Below, one piece after another: positions 17,753 through 26,942 of a DNA stretch of 61,667 nucleotides. The translations under genes were made by a program, and so were the position numbers. Position 1 is the first letter of the stretch, and each line of letters opens with the position of its first letter. The notes under the pieces were generated by a model that was not told the DNA's origin, searched no databases, and was given only the letters and a program-made list of their open reading frames with translations. Source of the stretch: an uncultured Clostridia bacterium (lineage in GTDB: Bacteria > Bacillota > Clostridia > Christensenellales > Borkfalkiaceae); the NCBI GenBank assembly GCA_944341075.1, contig CALVLV010000011.1:1-61667 (forward strand). The letters run 5' to 3'.

Positions 17753-18589
17753 ATGCAAATAAAATATTTAGGCACTGCCGCGGCAGAGGGCGTGCCCGCC
17801 ATGTTCTGCAAATGCCCCGTGTGCGCAAATATACGCGCGCTGGGCGGCAGGGAACTGCGCACCCGCACGCAGATACTCATCGACGGGGTGCTTTCGGTGG
17901 ACTTTCCGCCCGAAGCTTACGCCCATTCATTAAAATACGGTTTTGACTGCGCAGACATAAACTATCTGCTCGTCACCCATTCGCACATGGATCACTTCTA
18001 CGCGCACGACTTCATTCTGCGCGGATACCGCTATGGCAGCGGCTTTTCCAATCCGTTGCAAATTTACGGCAACAGCGAAGTTTCGGCCGTGTTTTCGGAA
18101 TGCACCCGCAGGGAGATGAAGCCCGTAGTTTCGCCAAACGTGCGCATGAACGTTATACAACCATACAAAAAGTACGCCGTGGGCGGCTACACGGTGCTCA
18201 CGCTGCCCGCAAACCATTCTGTAACCGAACAGGCGCTGCTGTTTTATATACAGCGGGATGGCAGGGGCTATCTGCACCTGCACGACACCGCCCTGCCGGA
18301 GGAGGGTATCTATGCCTTTCTCGTGCAGAACGGCGCGCACGCCGATGTCGTAAGTCTGGACTGCACCTATGCCGACCGTACGGGCATACCCCGCCCCAGG
18401 CACATGAATATTGAAGACTGCATGCAGGTAATTGGCGGGCTGATTGCCGCAGGAGTGTGCGGGGAGCATACAAAGTACGTCATAACGCATTTTTCGCACA
18501 ACTGCAACCCGCTTACTTCCCGCCTTAAGGCGCTGGAGCAAAAATACGGCGTTATCGCCGCGTACGACGGCATGGAGATATCTGTCTGA
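17753..18589 (+). CDS. PhnP-like metallo-beta-lactamase-fold phosphodiesterase
   Basis: The 278-residue protein has the metallo-beta-lactamase fold with the metal motif THSHMDHFYAHD (HxHxDH, near residue 78), a later conserved His in HLHDT and one in ITHFSHN. The N-terminal CKCPVCANIRALGGRELRTR resembles the extra structural zinc site of PhnP, which hydrolyses cyclic ribose phosphates. No other phosphonate genes are nearby, so the natural substrate is not known; tRNase Z-like or nucleotide phosphodiesterase roles are alternatives. No strong ribosome binding site is seen before the ATG. Confidence 0.75.
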   Translation: MQIKYLGTAAAEGVPAMFCKCPVCANIRALGGRELRTRTQILIDGVLSVDFPPEAYAHSLKYGFDCADINYLLVTHSHMDHFYAHDFILRGYRYGSGFSNPLQIYGNSEVSAVFSECTRREMKPVVSPNVRMNVIQPYKKYAVGGYTVLTLPANHSVTEQALLFYIQRDGRGYLHLHDTALPEEGIYAFLVQNGAHADVVSLDCTYADRTGIPRPRHMNIEDCMQVIGGLIAAGVCGEHTKYVITHFSHNCNPLTSRLKALEQKYGVIAAYDGMEISV

Positions 18590-18623
18590 AGTTTCCTGCC
18601 GCCAAAGCTTAAATTTTTATATT

Positions 18624-19223
18624 ATGCATATAATAAAACACTTTTTAACCATCACCCGCCACAGGCTGCTTGTGTGCAGGTACTGCTTTAAGGCGGGGCT
18701 TATATGGCAGGGCCTTACGCACGATCTTTCAAAATATTCGCCCATAGAATTTTTTGCGGGCGCGCGCTTTTATCAGGGCAACATGAGCCCGCAGGTAAAG
18801 GAGAGGCTGGTTTTAGGGTATTCGGCGGCATGGCTGCACCACAAGGGGCGCAACAGGCACCACTTTGAATACTGGCGCGATGTAGACAAAACTGGCAAAA
18901 ACGCACCCGTTAAAATGCCCGCAAAGTACTTCGGCGAAATGATATGCGACCGCGTTGCCGCCAGCAGAATATATTTAAAGGACAAGTACACGCAGCGCAG
19001 CGCGCTCGAATATTTCGAGCGCCGCACCGACGTATCGTACATGCACCCCGAAACGGCGGAAAAGTTGCAGTATTTTCTTGTTAAAATAGCCGAGGAGGGG
19101 GAGGACGCCGCCTTTAAGCAGCTGAAGACATACATAAAAGCGCAGACCAAGGCTGAAAAGGCCGAGCGCCGCGCGGCCGTAGCACAATACTCCGCCGAAG
19201 AGGGCAAAGAGGATAAAAAGTAA
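18624..19223 (+). CDS. DUF5662 family protein
   Basis: The 199-residue protein begins with a hydrophobic/basic helix and shows GLTHDLSKYSPIEF, AAWLHHKGRNRHHFEYW and MPAKYFGEMICDRVAA, a pattern recalled from the uncharacterised DUF5662 family (sometimes annotated as catalase without evidence). The conserved His/Asp residues suggest a metal-binding HD-like helical fold. The C-terminus is charged (KAEKAERRA...). It lies 34 bases after the PhnP-like gene and may share its transcript. Function unknown. Confidence 0.65.
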   Translation: MHIIKHFLTITRHRLLVCRYCFKAGLIWQGLTHDLSKYSPIEFFAGARFYQGNMSPQVKERLVLGYSAAWLHHKGRNRHHFEYWRDVDKTGKNAPVKMPAKYFGEMICDRVAASRIYLKDKYTQRSALEYFERRTDVSYMHPETAEKLQYFLVKIAEEGEDAAFKQLKTYIKAQTKAEKAERRAAVAQYSAEEGKEDKK

Positions 19224-19264
19224 ATTTGCGGCCTTAACCGATTTATTCAATATGATTTATAAAG

Positions 19265-19305
19265 TAAGCCCGCGGGCGCGAATTTTTCGCGCCCGCGGGC
19301 TTTTT
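19265..19305. terminator. Bidirectional terminator
   Basis: AAGCCCGCGGGCGCGAA and TTCGCGCCCGCGGGCTT form a long GC stem with flanking A and T runs. It separates the plus-strand DUF5662 gene from the minus-strand gene at 19372. Confidence 0.85.
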
Positions 19306-19371
19306 AAAACTATACAGTTGCCATACTTGCTTTAATTTACCGCTCTATAAGCCTGAAGCCTCTTCGGGCAG

Positions 19372-19707
19372 TCAGACCAGCATTGCAAAGATAAGCAATA
19401 CAAACGTCTGTAAAACCAATACAATTCCGCTGCCTATCTTATAGCCGGCAACGGCTATGTCGCTTGGCTCGTCGTCACCTTCGCGGACGGCGTTTTTTCT
19501 GTACCACAGCGAATGCCACCTGTTGTTCCACTTTGCAAACCTGTATGAAAACCTGAACACACAAATTGCCATCAGCGCGGCGATTTCCATCAATACCGCA
19601 AGCCATACGGAACAGCTTGTAAAAAATATGAGCACTATTGTCTCTGCTATGCTTATGATCAGTTGCACAACGGCAAGCACATTCGGATTTTTCAAAAAGT
19701 TCTTCAT
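19372..19707 (-). CDS. Hypothetical membrane protein
   Basis: 111 residues with hydrophobic segments at about 9-29, 32-50 and 88-110, and a basic middle (RFSYRFAKWNNRWHSLWYRK). No family is recognised. AAGGGGG lies 5 bases before the ATG. It is preceded on the same strand after 9 bases by another small membrane protein, so the two probably form an operon. Function unknown. Confidence 0.65.
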   Translation of the reverse strand: MKNFLKNPNVLAVVQLIISIAETIVLIFFTSCSVWLAVLMEIAALMAICVFRFSYRFAKWNNRWHSLWYRKNAVREGDDEPSDIAVAGYKIGSGIVLVLQTFVLLIFAMLV

Positions 19708-19716
19708 GGTGCCCCC

Positions 19717-20169
19717 TTATGCAAGCGAATACTTGCCTGAAACGGCAACTATCTGCACAGATATGTGCATCATGCCCATCAGGTCGCTCAAGTCGCCTGA
19801 GTTAAAGTTGAAATCTGCCGTAAACTTGCATTCGTACGTTTCGCCCGGGCCGAGGGCGCCCACATATGTGGTTTTCTGCCTGCCCATATTCGAATATTCG
19901 TTGCTCAGAATATAAGTTACTTCCACGTCGCTTACGCGGTACCGCTCGTCGCATGTAAACATTATGTAACAGTCGTTGCTGCCGTATGGATTTAAAGCGC
20001 CGTTTTCAATGCCGCTGCGCACGGTCAGGCATGTGTCCCAGTTGTCTCTGTTCAGCGTCCACATGCCAAATCCGCCGTGCAGAAGCATAGTTGCCACCAT
20101 TACAATAACGGCAAAAATGGCAAACGCGTAAGTGAATACCACAGCGGCGGTAGATGTTTTTTCTTTCAT
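19717..20169 (-). CDS. Hypothetical single-pass membrane protein
   Basis: 150 residues: a short cytoplasmic N-terminus, one transmembrane helix (about residues 8-31) and an extracellular domain of about 115 residues rich in Asn, Tyr and Glu, likely beta-sandwich. The ATG at 20169 gives MKEKTS...; an in-frame TTG at 20190 lies inside a hairpin and is less likely. It pairs with the downstream membrane protein. No family recognised. Confidence 0.6.
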   Translation of the reverse strand: MKEKTSTAAVVFTYAFAIFAVIVMVATMLLHGGFGMWTLNRDNWDTCLTVRSGIENGALNPYGSNDCYIMFTCDERYRVSDVEVTYILSNEYSNMGRQKTTYVGALGPGETYECKFTADFNFNSGDLSDLMGMMHISVQIVAVSGKYSLA

Positions 20170-20180
20170 ATTTCTAAAAT

Positions 20181-20205
20181 AGGCGGGCAAAGGTGCCCGC
20201 CTGTA
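20181..20205 (-). terminator. Terminator after transketolase
   Basis: On the minus strand AGGCGGGC and GCCCGCCT pair with a six-base loop, followed by ATTTTAG. It lies about 45 bases after the transketolase stop, in front of the next gene. Confidence 0.6.
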
Positions 20206-20249
20206 AATTGCCTTTCAGGCGGTGCGGCGCTGCCGCGCCGCTTGCCCGG

Positions 20250-22262
20250 TTACTTCTTGCTGTCCGCTATAATTTCTTCGCGTTCTGCTTTTGCCTTTGC
20301 CATAGAGAGCTCTGCCTTTTCGGCAACGTTCTCCTTGGTGAAGCCGAAGTGTTCAAATACCTGCTTTGCAGGGCCTGAAACGCCGAAGTCGTGCATTGCA
20401 ATAACTTCGCCGCAGTCGCCGCTGTACTTGTACCATGCAAAGTGCGAGGCCGCCTCTACGCACACGCGCGCCTTTACCTTGTGGGGCAGCACGCTCTCTC
20501 TGTATTCGGCAGTCTGCCTTTCAAATTCCTCCATGCAGGGCATGGAAACTACTCTCACCTTTATGTTCTTTGCCTCAAGCAGCTGCTTTGCGCCCATGCA
20601 AAGTTCAACTTCGCTGCCCGTGCCTATTAGTATAACGTCGGGCGTGCCCTCGCAGTCGCTCAGCACATAGCCGCCCAAAAGCGCCTTAAGGCCGGTGCCC
20701 TCGTATTGGGGCAGGTTCTGCCTGGTGAGTACAATGGCGGTGGGGTTAGACTGGGTGAGCGCAGAGATGTACGCCGCCGCCGTCTCTTTGCCGTCGCAGG
20801 GGCGGAACACCTTGAGGTTGGGTATAGAGCGCAGTCCTATCAGCTGTTCCATCGGCTGGTGGGTGGGGCCGTCCTCGCCCACGCCAATCGAATCGTGCGT
20901 CATAACGTATATGACGGGTATGTTCATCAGCGCGCTCATGCGTATGCCCGCCTTCATGTAGTCTGCAAACGAGAAGAAGGTAGAGCACAGCGCCTGCAGT
21001 CCGCCGTGCAGCTGTATGCCGTTGCATATTGCCGCCATGGCGTGCTCGCGTATGCCGTAGTGCACGTTGCGCCCCAGCCTGTTTTCGGGGGTGAAGTAAC
21101 CAACGCCCTTAAGTTCTGTCTTGGTGGAGGGGGCAAGGTCGGCAGAGCCGGAGATTATGTTGGGCATAACGTCGGCTATCTTTGCAAGCACCTTGCCGCC
21201 GCTTGCGCGGGTGGCCTCGGGCGCTATAAAGTTGAACAGCCCCTCAATCTTCTTGAAGTCGGGCTCTATGCCGTGCATGAACAGCTTGTACTGCGCGGCA
21301 AGCTCGGGGAAGGCCGCCTCGTAGCTTGCGAACATAGAATTCCAGCTCTCTTCGTCCTTCAGCTTTTCTTCGGCAATCTTTGCGCAGTGCTGTTTTACAT
21401 CGTCGGGAATTACAAAGGGTTCTTCTTCCCACTTGAAGAATTCCTTCATTTTGGCAAGGTTTGCCTCGCCCATCGGCGCGCCGTGAACGTCTGCCGAGTC
21501 GGCAAGGGGCGAACCGTAGCCTATTATCGTCTTGCAGATTATAATGGTGGGGCGGGTGAGGTCGCTCTGCGCCTTCTTTATGGCCGCGCGGAGCAAAAGA
21601 AGGTTGTTCGCGTCGTCAACGCGCAGCACCTGCCAGCCCTGGGCGGCAAATCTTGTGGGGATATCTTCGTTGAAAACGCCGTCTATCTTGCCCTCTATGG
21701 TAACGTTGTTGCTGTCGTATAAAAGTATAAGTTTGCCCAGCTTCTGCGTGCCCGCAAACGAGCATGCCTCGTAGCCGATGCCCTCTTCAAGGCAGCCGTC
21801 GCCGCATATGCAGTAGGTAAAGTGGTCAACTACGGGGTAGTTGGGCTTATTGAAGCGCGCCGCAAGGTGAGCTTCGGCAAGCGCCATGCCCACGGCGTTT
21901 GCAAGTCCCTGCCCAAGGGGCCCGGTAGAAGTTTCAACGCCGTCCGTCTTGCCGTATTCGGGGTGGCCGGGCGTGCGCGAACCGAGCTGACGGAAATTCT
22001 TTATGTCGTCCATCGTAACGTCGAAGCCGAACATGTGCAAAAGGCTGTATAAAAGCATCGAGCCGTGGCCTGCCGAAAGTACGAATCTGTCACGGTTGTC
22101 CCACTTGGGGTTCTTGTAGCTGAATTTTAAGAACTCGCTGAAAAGTTCGTACCCTATCGGCGCGGCGCCTATGCAAATGCCGGGGTGACCGGAATTGGCT
22201 TTCTGAATGGCTTCGGCCGAAATAATTCTTATCGTGTCTACGCTTTTCTGCTGAACAGACAT
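20250..22262 (-). CDS. tkt: Transketolase
   Basis: Transketolase moves two-carbon units between sugar phosphates in the pentose phosphate pathway, using thiamine diphosphate. The 670-residue full-length protein has SGHPGICIGAAPIGYEL at the N-terminus, the ThDP motif GDGCLEEGIGYEACSFAGTQKLGKLILLYDSNNVTI (near 155), and the pyrimidine domain with THDSIGVGEDGPTHQP (near 462). AAGGAG precedes the ATG. It is flanked upstream by a 595-base repeat-rich gap and followed by a hairpin terminator, so it is probably monocistronic. Confidence 0.97.
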   Translation of the reverse strand: MSVQQKSVDTIRIISAEAIQKANSGHPGICIGAAPIGYELFSEFLKFSYKNPKWDNRDRFVLSAGHGSMLLYSLLHMFGFDVTMDDIKNFRQLGSRTPGHPEYGKTDGVETSTGPLGQGLANAVGMALAEAHLAARFNKPNYPVVDHFTYCICGDGCLEEGIGYEACSFAGTQKLGKLILLYDSNNVTIEGKIDGVFNEDIPTRFAAQGWQVLRVDDANNLLLLRAAIKKAQSDLTRPTIIICKTIIGYGSPLADSADVHGAPMGEANLAKMKEFFKWEEEPFVIPDDVKQHCAKIAEEKLKDEESWNSMFASYEAAFPELAAQYKLFMHGIEPDFKKIEGLFNFIAPEATRASGGKVLAKIADVMPNIISGSADLAPSTKTELKGVGYFTPENRLGRNVHYGIREHAMAAICNGIQLHGGLQALCSTFFSFADYMKAGIRMSALMNIPVIYVMTHDSIGVGEDGPTHQPMEQLIGLRSIPNLKVFRPCDGKETAAAYISALTQSNPTAIVLTRQNLPQYEGTGLKALLGGYVLSDCEGTPDVILIGTGSEVELCMGAKQLLEAKNIKVRVVSMPCMEEFERQTAEYRESVLPHKVKARVCVEAASHFAWYKYSGDCGEVIAMHDFGVSGPAKQVFEHFGFTKENVAEKAELSMAKAKAEREEIIADSKK

Positions 22263-22285
22263 AATGAATTCTCCTTAGATAAAGT

Positions 22286-22354
22286 GTTCACGCAAATCTT
22301 TTGCTAAAGCAAAATCTTTGCCGTGAGGGTGTATTTAGTCGTAAATCGGCTTAA
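22286..22354. repeat. Direct repeat, apparent empty site
   Basis: This segment (GTTCACGCAAATC...GCAAAATCTTTGCCGTGAGG...GTAAATCGGCTTAA) recurs at 22726-22860, where a 71-bp element interrupts it. It lies just upstream of tkt. Next to it, GGGCGAA and TTCGCCC form a small hairpin (22356-22374). Confidence 0.75.
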
Positions 22355-22408
22355 CGGGCGAACTAAATTCGCCCTTGCCGATTTTCGGCGTTTATTATTT
22401 TAAAATAT

Positions 22409-22640
22409 TCACAAATTTTTCGTTCGGGCCGCGCCCGAAAAATTTCGAGAGTTGTGGAGAGCCAGCGTCTCGCGCGGCATGCGGTAAATTACCGCCGCGC
22501 TCGGTCACCGCAAAAGCCTTTACATATGCTTTTGCTCATCTCGCTCCACGCAAACAGCGCGTATGTGCTGTTTGCAGAAGTGTGTTGCTCGTTCCTTGCC
22601 CCGATTTTTAGGGGCCCCCGATAATATAATCGGGGCAATT
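22409..22640. repeat. Dispersed palindromic block shared with 26067-26174
   Basis: Starts with TTCACAAATTTTTCG, then GGGCCGCGCCCGAAAAA, and ends with GGGCCCCCGATAATATAATC followed by GGGGCAATTC. The block at 26067-26174 has TTCACAATTTTTTCG, GGGCCGCGCCCGAAAA and GGGCCCACGATTATATAATC in the same order. No gene is seen in 22263-22857. Confidence 0.6.
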
Positions 22641-22741
22641 CCCTCTTTGGTGAGCCTGCTGACCGCAGCAAATAGGGTCTTTCTACGCAAGGGAACCTTG
22701 CTTGAAACGTTGATTATTTGAAAAAGTTCACGCAAAATCTT

Positions 22742-22812
22742 TCCTTAATCGTGCCTCCCTTGCCAAAGGGAGGTGCCTTAACTGAATAAAGTGAAGTTAA
22801 GGCGGTGGGATT
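22742..22812 (+). repeat. 71-bp dispersed repeat, plus orientation, inserted in a direct repeat
   Basis: Nearly identical to 26263-26333 and to the reverse complement of 4557-4627. It begins TCCTTAATCGTGCCTCCC and ends GGCGGTGGGATT. Flanking sequence on both sides matches the uninterrupted copy at 22286-22354. Confidence 0.85.
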
Positions 22813-22857
22813 AAAACAAAATCTTTGCCGTGAGGGTGTATTTAGTCGTAAACCGGC

Positions 22858-24360
22858 TTACGCCACGAACTTTTCCAGAAGGGAAAGGTCTACGTACCTG
22901 AACCCGCGCAAAAGCTGTAAAATGGCGGAGACCATCTTTTTGCAGCCGCCTGCAGAGTTGCTCTCTACATTTATCGGCAGAATGGCTTCGTGCAGGCTCA
23001 TGCGTATAAGCAGCCAGCCGTCGCCGTGGTCTTTATCGAAGTTTATCCTTATGCCCTCGTAATTTTCGGGGGCAATGGTCGCGCCTTCGCAGTTTACTGC
23101 AAGCTTTTCCAGCTCCTTAAGCACTTCGGCGCCGTATTCGCGGAAGTCTTCGCAGGTTATTTCGGGGCGTATTTCCGCCGCCTCGGCAGGCTCTTCCAGC
23201 CCGCTTATAAGGTCGGCAAGCCGCTGCCCCTTTTTAAGCTGCCCTGCAAGTATTATAAGTATTTCCGTAACAAGGTACGCGCCGTCGTCCAAAAAGTAAT
23301 TATCTTTAAATGCGCAGTGCCCCGAAGTTTCTACGGCGAGGGGAGAATATTCCCCCGCGTTGTTCAGGCGCACGCACTCGTCGATAACGTTCCTGTAGCC
23401 GCGCATGTAGCGGTGATGCCTGCCGCCGCGCTCTTCAATGAATTTTGTAAGGCCGTCGCTCGTCACCGAGTCGGTGACTATCGTGCCCGGCCGCTTTGAA
23501 AGCAGCTGCGCCGAAATCAGCGCTATAAGCCTGTTGCGGTTTATCTCTTCGCCCTTTCTGTCCACCGCGCCCGCGCGGTCTACGTCTGTATCGAATATTA
23601 TTCCAAGGTCGGCCTTGTTTTCAAGCACGGCCGCCTTCAGCGTTGCCATCGCCTTCTTGTCTTCGGGGTTGGGCGCGTGGTGGGGGAACATGCCGTCCGG
23701 CTCTAAATACAGGCTGCCCGTTGTGTCGGCTCCGAGCGGCTTTAAAACCAGTTCGGTAAAGAACCCGCCCGCGCCGTTGCCGGCGTCAACTATTATCTTC
23801 ATGCCGTCAAGCGGCCTTTCGCTGCCGCAGGCCGAGCGCACGCGGTCGGCAAGCTGGGCGCTGTATTCTGCCATGAAATAGTCGCGCGTCAGCGTTCCTT
23901 CGCCGTCCTTAAAGTCGCCCCATTCGGCTATGTCGAGTATCTCGTCCACGTCCTCGCCTTCCAGCCCGCCTTCGGGCGTAAAGAATTTAAGGCCGTTCCT
24001 GTCTGCAGGCAGGTGCGAAGCCGTGACCATTACAGAGCCGTCTATGGCGCGCGCCTTGCTCTGCAGTATCATGAACATAGAGGGGGTGGAGGATAGGCCG
24101 GTATATATCACGTCGGCGCCGCTCTTCATGGCGCCCCTTTCAAAGGCGGCAACAAGTTCGTCGGCGGTTATCCTGCTGTCGTTGCCTATGGCTATCTTCA
24201 CTCTGCCCTTGCCCGTACGCTTTTCAAGCCAGGCGACAAATGCGCGCGCAATCAGCTCCACTGCGCCCGTGGTAAGGGTGACGTTCCTTCCAAGTATAGG
24301 CGAGGCCACTCCGCGCACGTCTGTGCCGCTCTTAAGTTTTTTAATGCCGTAAGTTTCCAT
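22858..24360 (-). CDS. Phosphomannomutase/phosphoglucomutase family phosphohexomutase
   Basis: Alpha-D-phosphohexomutases move phosphate between C1 and C6 of hexose phosphates. The 500-residue protein shows all four motifs: the phosphoserine loop TASHLPADRNGLKFF (near 113; LP instead of the usual NP), the metal loop FDTDVDRAG (near 255), the sugar loop ETSGHCAFKDN (near 343) and the phosphate-binding loop RMSLHEAILP in domain 4. Whether mannose, glucose or glucosamine phosphate is preferred cannot be read. Its stop codon lies in the edge of the repeat copy at 22726-22860. Confidence 0.9.
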   Translation of the reverse strand: METYGIKKLKSGTDVRGVASPILGRNVTLTTGAVELIARAFVAWLEKRTGKGRVKIAIGNDSRITADELVAAFERGAMKSGADVIYTGLSSTPSMFMILQSKARAIDGSVMVTASHLPADRNGLKFFTPEGGLEGEDVDEILDIAEWGDFKDGEGTLTRDYFMAEYSAQLADRVRSACGSERPLDGMKIIVDAGNGAGGFFTELVLKPLGADTTGSLYLEPDGMFPHHAPNPEDKKAMATLKAAVLENKADLGIIFDTDVDRAGAVDRKGEEINRNRLIALISAQLLSKRPGTIVTDSVTSDGLTKFIEERGGRHHRYMRGYRNVIDECVRLNNAGEYSPLAVETSGHCAFKDNYFLDDGAYLVTEILIILAGQLKKGQRLADLISGLEEPAEAAEIRPEITCEDFREYGAEVLKELEKLAVNCEGATIAPENYEGIRINFDKDHGDGWLLIRMSLHEAILPINVESNSAGGCKKMVSAILQLLRGFRYVDLSLLEKFVA

Positions 24361-24371
24361 ATTCGCTTTAT

Positions 24372-24401
24372 ATTATACATTATTTCAGCCCCCAAATACA
24401 A
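24372..24401 (-). promoter_or_regulatory. Predicted promoter of the phosphohexomutase gene
   Basis: On the minus strand TTGTAT, an 18-base spacer and TATAAT end about 12 bases before the start codon, so the message would have a very short leader. A match by eye only. Confidence 0.5.
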
Positions 24402-24523
24402 GTGTTTGCCGTAAATTTATTTTCTAAAAATACCGCGCGCTTAAAATTTTTTTTCGCTTTGCCGTTTTTTGCCGCTTTTTGCCGCCCGCGGCGCTTAAAA
24501 TTACACTATAATATTCAAAATAT

Positions 24524-24552
24524 TTGCCGCCGAGCGGCCGATGTGATATAAT
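24524..24552 (+). promoter_or_regulatory. Predicted promoter of proS
   Basis: TTGCCG, a 17-base spacer and TATAAT (in TGATATAAT) about 78 bases before proS. No T-box features are seen in the leader. Confidence 0.6.
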
Positions 24553-24629
24553 CGTTGTGTCAAAACAATATACAGCAATTCTGCCGCGCGCGCCGCAACT
24601 GCCGCCGCGGGCATGTCAAAGGAGTATCT

Positions 24630-26060
24630 ATGGCAAACGACAGCCAGTTTGTAAACCAGATCGCCGATATAGAGAGCGATTTCCCCCAGTGGTATACCGA
24701 CGTGGTATTAAAGACCAAACTTGTCGACTACGGCCCCGTAAAGGGCACCATGGTCATCCGCCCCTACGGCTACGCCATATGGGAGAACATCCAGCGCGAG
24801 CTTGACAGGCGCTTTAAAGAGACGGGGCACGAAAACGCATATTTCCCCCTGCTCATTCCCATGAGCTTTTTATCAAAGGAGAAGGAGCATGTAGAGGGCT
24901 TCGCCCCCGAAGTTGCCGTTGTTACCCACGCCGGCGGCGAAGAGCTGGCCGAACCGCTTGTCGTGCGTCCCACTTCGGAGACGATATTCGGCAACATGTA
25001 TGCAAAGTGGATACAGTCCTACCGCGACCTGCCCGTGCTTATGAATCAGTGGGCAAACGTTATGCGCTGGGAAAAGACCACCCGCCCCTTTTTGCGCACT
25101 TCGGAATTTTTGTGGCAGGAGGGCCACACCGCACACGCAACCGAGGAGGAGGCGCTTGAAGAGACCATAAAGATGCTGGGCGTGTACAAGGAGTTTGCCG
25201 AAAACTGCCTTGCCATACCCGTGATAACCGGCAAAAAGACGGAAAAGGAAAAGTTTGCGGGCGCCGTTGCCACATTCGGCATGGAGGCCATGATGCACGA
25301 CGGCAAGTCGCTGCAGGCGGGCACTTCGCACTACCTCGGCCAGAACTTTGCCAAGGCGTTCGATATAAAGTTCCTCGATAAGGATGGCGCCCTCAAGTAC
25401 GCATATACCTCAAGCTGGGGCGTTTCTACCCGCCTTATAGGCGCCCTTATAATGGCTCACGGCGACCAGCGCGGCCTGTGCCTGCCGCCCGTAGTTGCGC
25501 CCGTTCAGGCGGTGATCGTGCCCATAGCGGCAAAAAAGCCGGGCGTAATGGAAAAGTGCGCCGAAGTAAAAGCCCTGCTCGAGGCCGCAGGCATACGCGT
25601 AAAGCTGGACAATTCCGATAACAGCCCCGGCTGGAAGTTCAACGAATGGGAGATGAAGGGCGTGCCCCTGCGCATAGAGCTCGGCCCGCGTGACATAGAG
25701 GCGGGCAAGGCACTTGTGTTCCGCCGCGACAGGCTGGAAAAGGGCGAGGTCGCCCTGGAAGGCATTGCTCAAGCCGTAAAGGACATGCTTGCCACCGTTC
25801 AGAAGGACATGCTGGAGGCGGCAAGGCAGCGCCGCGATAAGCGCATAGTTTATGCAACCGATATGGCGGGCATACTCAAAGGCGTTGAAGGCGGCAACTT
25901 TGTAAAGGCGGGCTGGTGCGGCTGCCGCGAGTGCGAAGATAAAATAAAGGCCGAAACGGCCGCCACCGCGCGCGTCTACGCCGAGGGCGAAACCGCCGAA
26001 ACATGCGCCGTGTGCGGAAAGAAGGCGGAGCATGTAGTCATCTTCGCCCGCGCCTACTGA
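24630..26060 (+). CDS. proS: Prolyl-tRNA synthetase, eukaryote/archaeon-like (short) type
   Basis: Class II synthetase charging tRNA-Pro. The 476-residue length, the motif 2/3 regions (VMRWEKTTRPFLRTSEFLWQEGHTAHATEEEA and GAL IMAHGDQRGL) and the C-terminal zinc-binding region (WCGCRECEDKIK ... CAVCGKKAEHV) mark the short, archaeal/eukaryote-like form without the editing insertion of E. coli-type ProS. The ATG at 24630 follows AAAGGAG; the in-frame extension to 24555 was rejected. It lies alone between two repeat-bearing gaps. Confidence 0.96.
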   Translation: MANDSQFVNQIADIESDFPQWYTDVVLKTKLVDYGPVKGTMVIRPYGYAIWENIQRELDRRFKETGHENAYFPLLIPMSFLSKEKEHVEGFAPEVAVVTHAGGEELAEPLVVRPTSETIFGNMYAKWIQSYRDLPVLMNQWANVMRWEKTTRPFLRTSEFLWQEGHTAHATEEEALEETIKMLGVYKEFAENCLAIPVITGKKTEKEKFAGAVATFGMEAMMHDGKSLQAGTSHYLGQNFAKAFDIKFLDKDGALKYAYTSSWGVSTRLIGALIMAHGDQRGLCLPPVVAPVQAVIVPIAAKKPGVMEKCAEVKALLEAAGIRVKLDNSDNSPGWKFNEWEMKGVPLRIELGPRDIEAGKALVFRRDRLEKGEVALEGIAQAVKDMLATVQKDMLEAARQRRDKRIVYATDMAGILKGVEGGNFVKAGWCGCRECEDKIKAETAATARVYAEGETAETCAVCGKKAEHVVIFARAY

Positions 26061-26066
26061 GAGGGG

Positions 26067-26405
26067 TTCACAATTTTTTCGTGCGGGCCGCGCCCGAAAA
26101 AATTCGTGATTTTAAGGGGCCAGCCCCTCTGGCGAAGATAATTAAGGGCCCACGATTATATAATCTTCGCCATTCACCCCGCTGAGGCGCAGGTATGCGC
26201 AAATTGTGTCCTGCTGCGGCGGCATAGCCGCCTTGCGACATTATTTATTTCAGAAAAATATTTCCATAATCGTGCCTCCCTTGCCAAAGGGAGGTGGCTT
26301 AACTGAACAAAGTGAAGTTAAGTCGGTGGGATTTGGCAATACAGGCTCCCCTGCCTAAGGGGAGCTGTTGCAAGCGAAAATAAGTGAGCTTGCGACTGAG
26401 GGGTT
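26067..26405. repeat. Repeat cluster in the proS-mgsA gap
   Basis: In order: the TTCACAATTTTTTCG...GGGCCC block (26067-26174), a 71-bp repeat nearly identical to 22742-22812 (26263-26333), and a GGCTCCCCTGCCTAAGGGGA hairpin repeat ending GACTGAGGGGTT (26343-26405) that matches 10178-10225. No gene is seen. Confidence 0.75.
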
Positions 26406-26480
26406 AGGTTACATACGGTATTTTAACCGCAACAGGCAACATAAGCTGCATTACAATAAATATATAAGGCGGTAATAAAA

Positions 26481-26876
26481 ATGGATGAGAAGAAAAAGAC
26501 CATTGCGCTCATAGCGCACGACAATAAAAAGGCCGAAATGGTGGAGTGGGCTATGTTCCGCAAAACCGAGCTTGAAAAGTATAACCTGTGCGGCACGGGC
26601 ACAACGTCGCGCCGCGTGGCAGAGGCCACGGGGCTTGATGTTCAGGGCTTCCTTTCAGGCCCTTTAGGCGGCGACCAGCAGATAGGCGCGCACCTTGCCG
26701 AAGGCAAGATAGACGCGGTTATATTCTTCTGCGACCCGCTCACCGCCCTTCCCCACGACCCCGACGTAAGGGCGCTTTTGCGCATAGCAGTCGTCTACGA
26801 TGTTCCCATAGCCACTAACAGGGCAACTGCAGACTGCATACTGGCGGCGGGCATTTCAGACTTTTTCGGCAAGTAA
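26481..26876 (+). CDS. mgsA: Methylglyoxal synthase
   Basis: MgsA turns dihydroxyacetone phosphate into methylglyoxal, a bypass of lower glycolysis when phosphate is short. The 131-residue protein shows IALIAHDNKKAEMVEW, CGTGTTSRRV (phosphate binding), SGPLGGDQQIGA with the catalytic Asp, and FFCDPLTALPHDPD. Length and motifs are standard. It is followed by a strong terminator and is likely a single-gene unit. Confidence 0.97.
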   Translation: MDEKKKTIALIAHDNKKAEMVEWAMFRKTELEKYNLCGTGTTSRRVAEATGLDVQGFLSGPLGGDQQIGAHLAEGKIDAVIFFCDPLTALPHDPDVRALLRIAVVYDVPIATNRATADCILAAGISDFFGK

Positions 26877-26942
26877 TTTTTAAATTCGTGCGGCAATATG
26901 TGCCGATCAATACGGCTATTTGTTGCAGGTATAACTGTATTT

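Noticed and set aside
24361-24629. Possible T-box before proS
   Set aside because: No specifier stem, T-box sequence (TGGNACCGCG-like) or terminator was found; only a simple promoter is seen.
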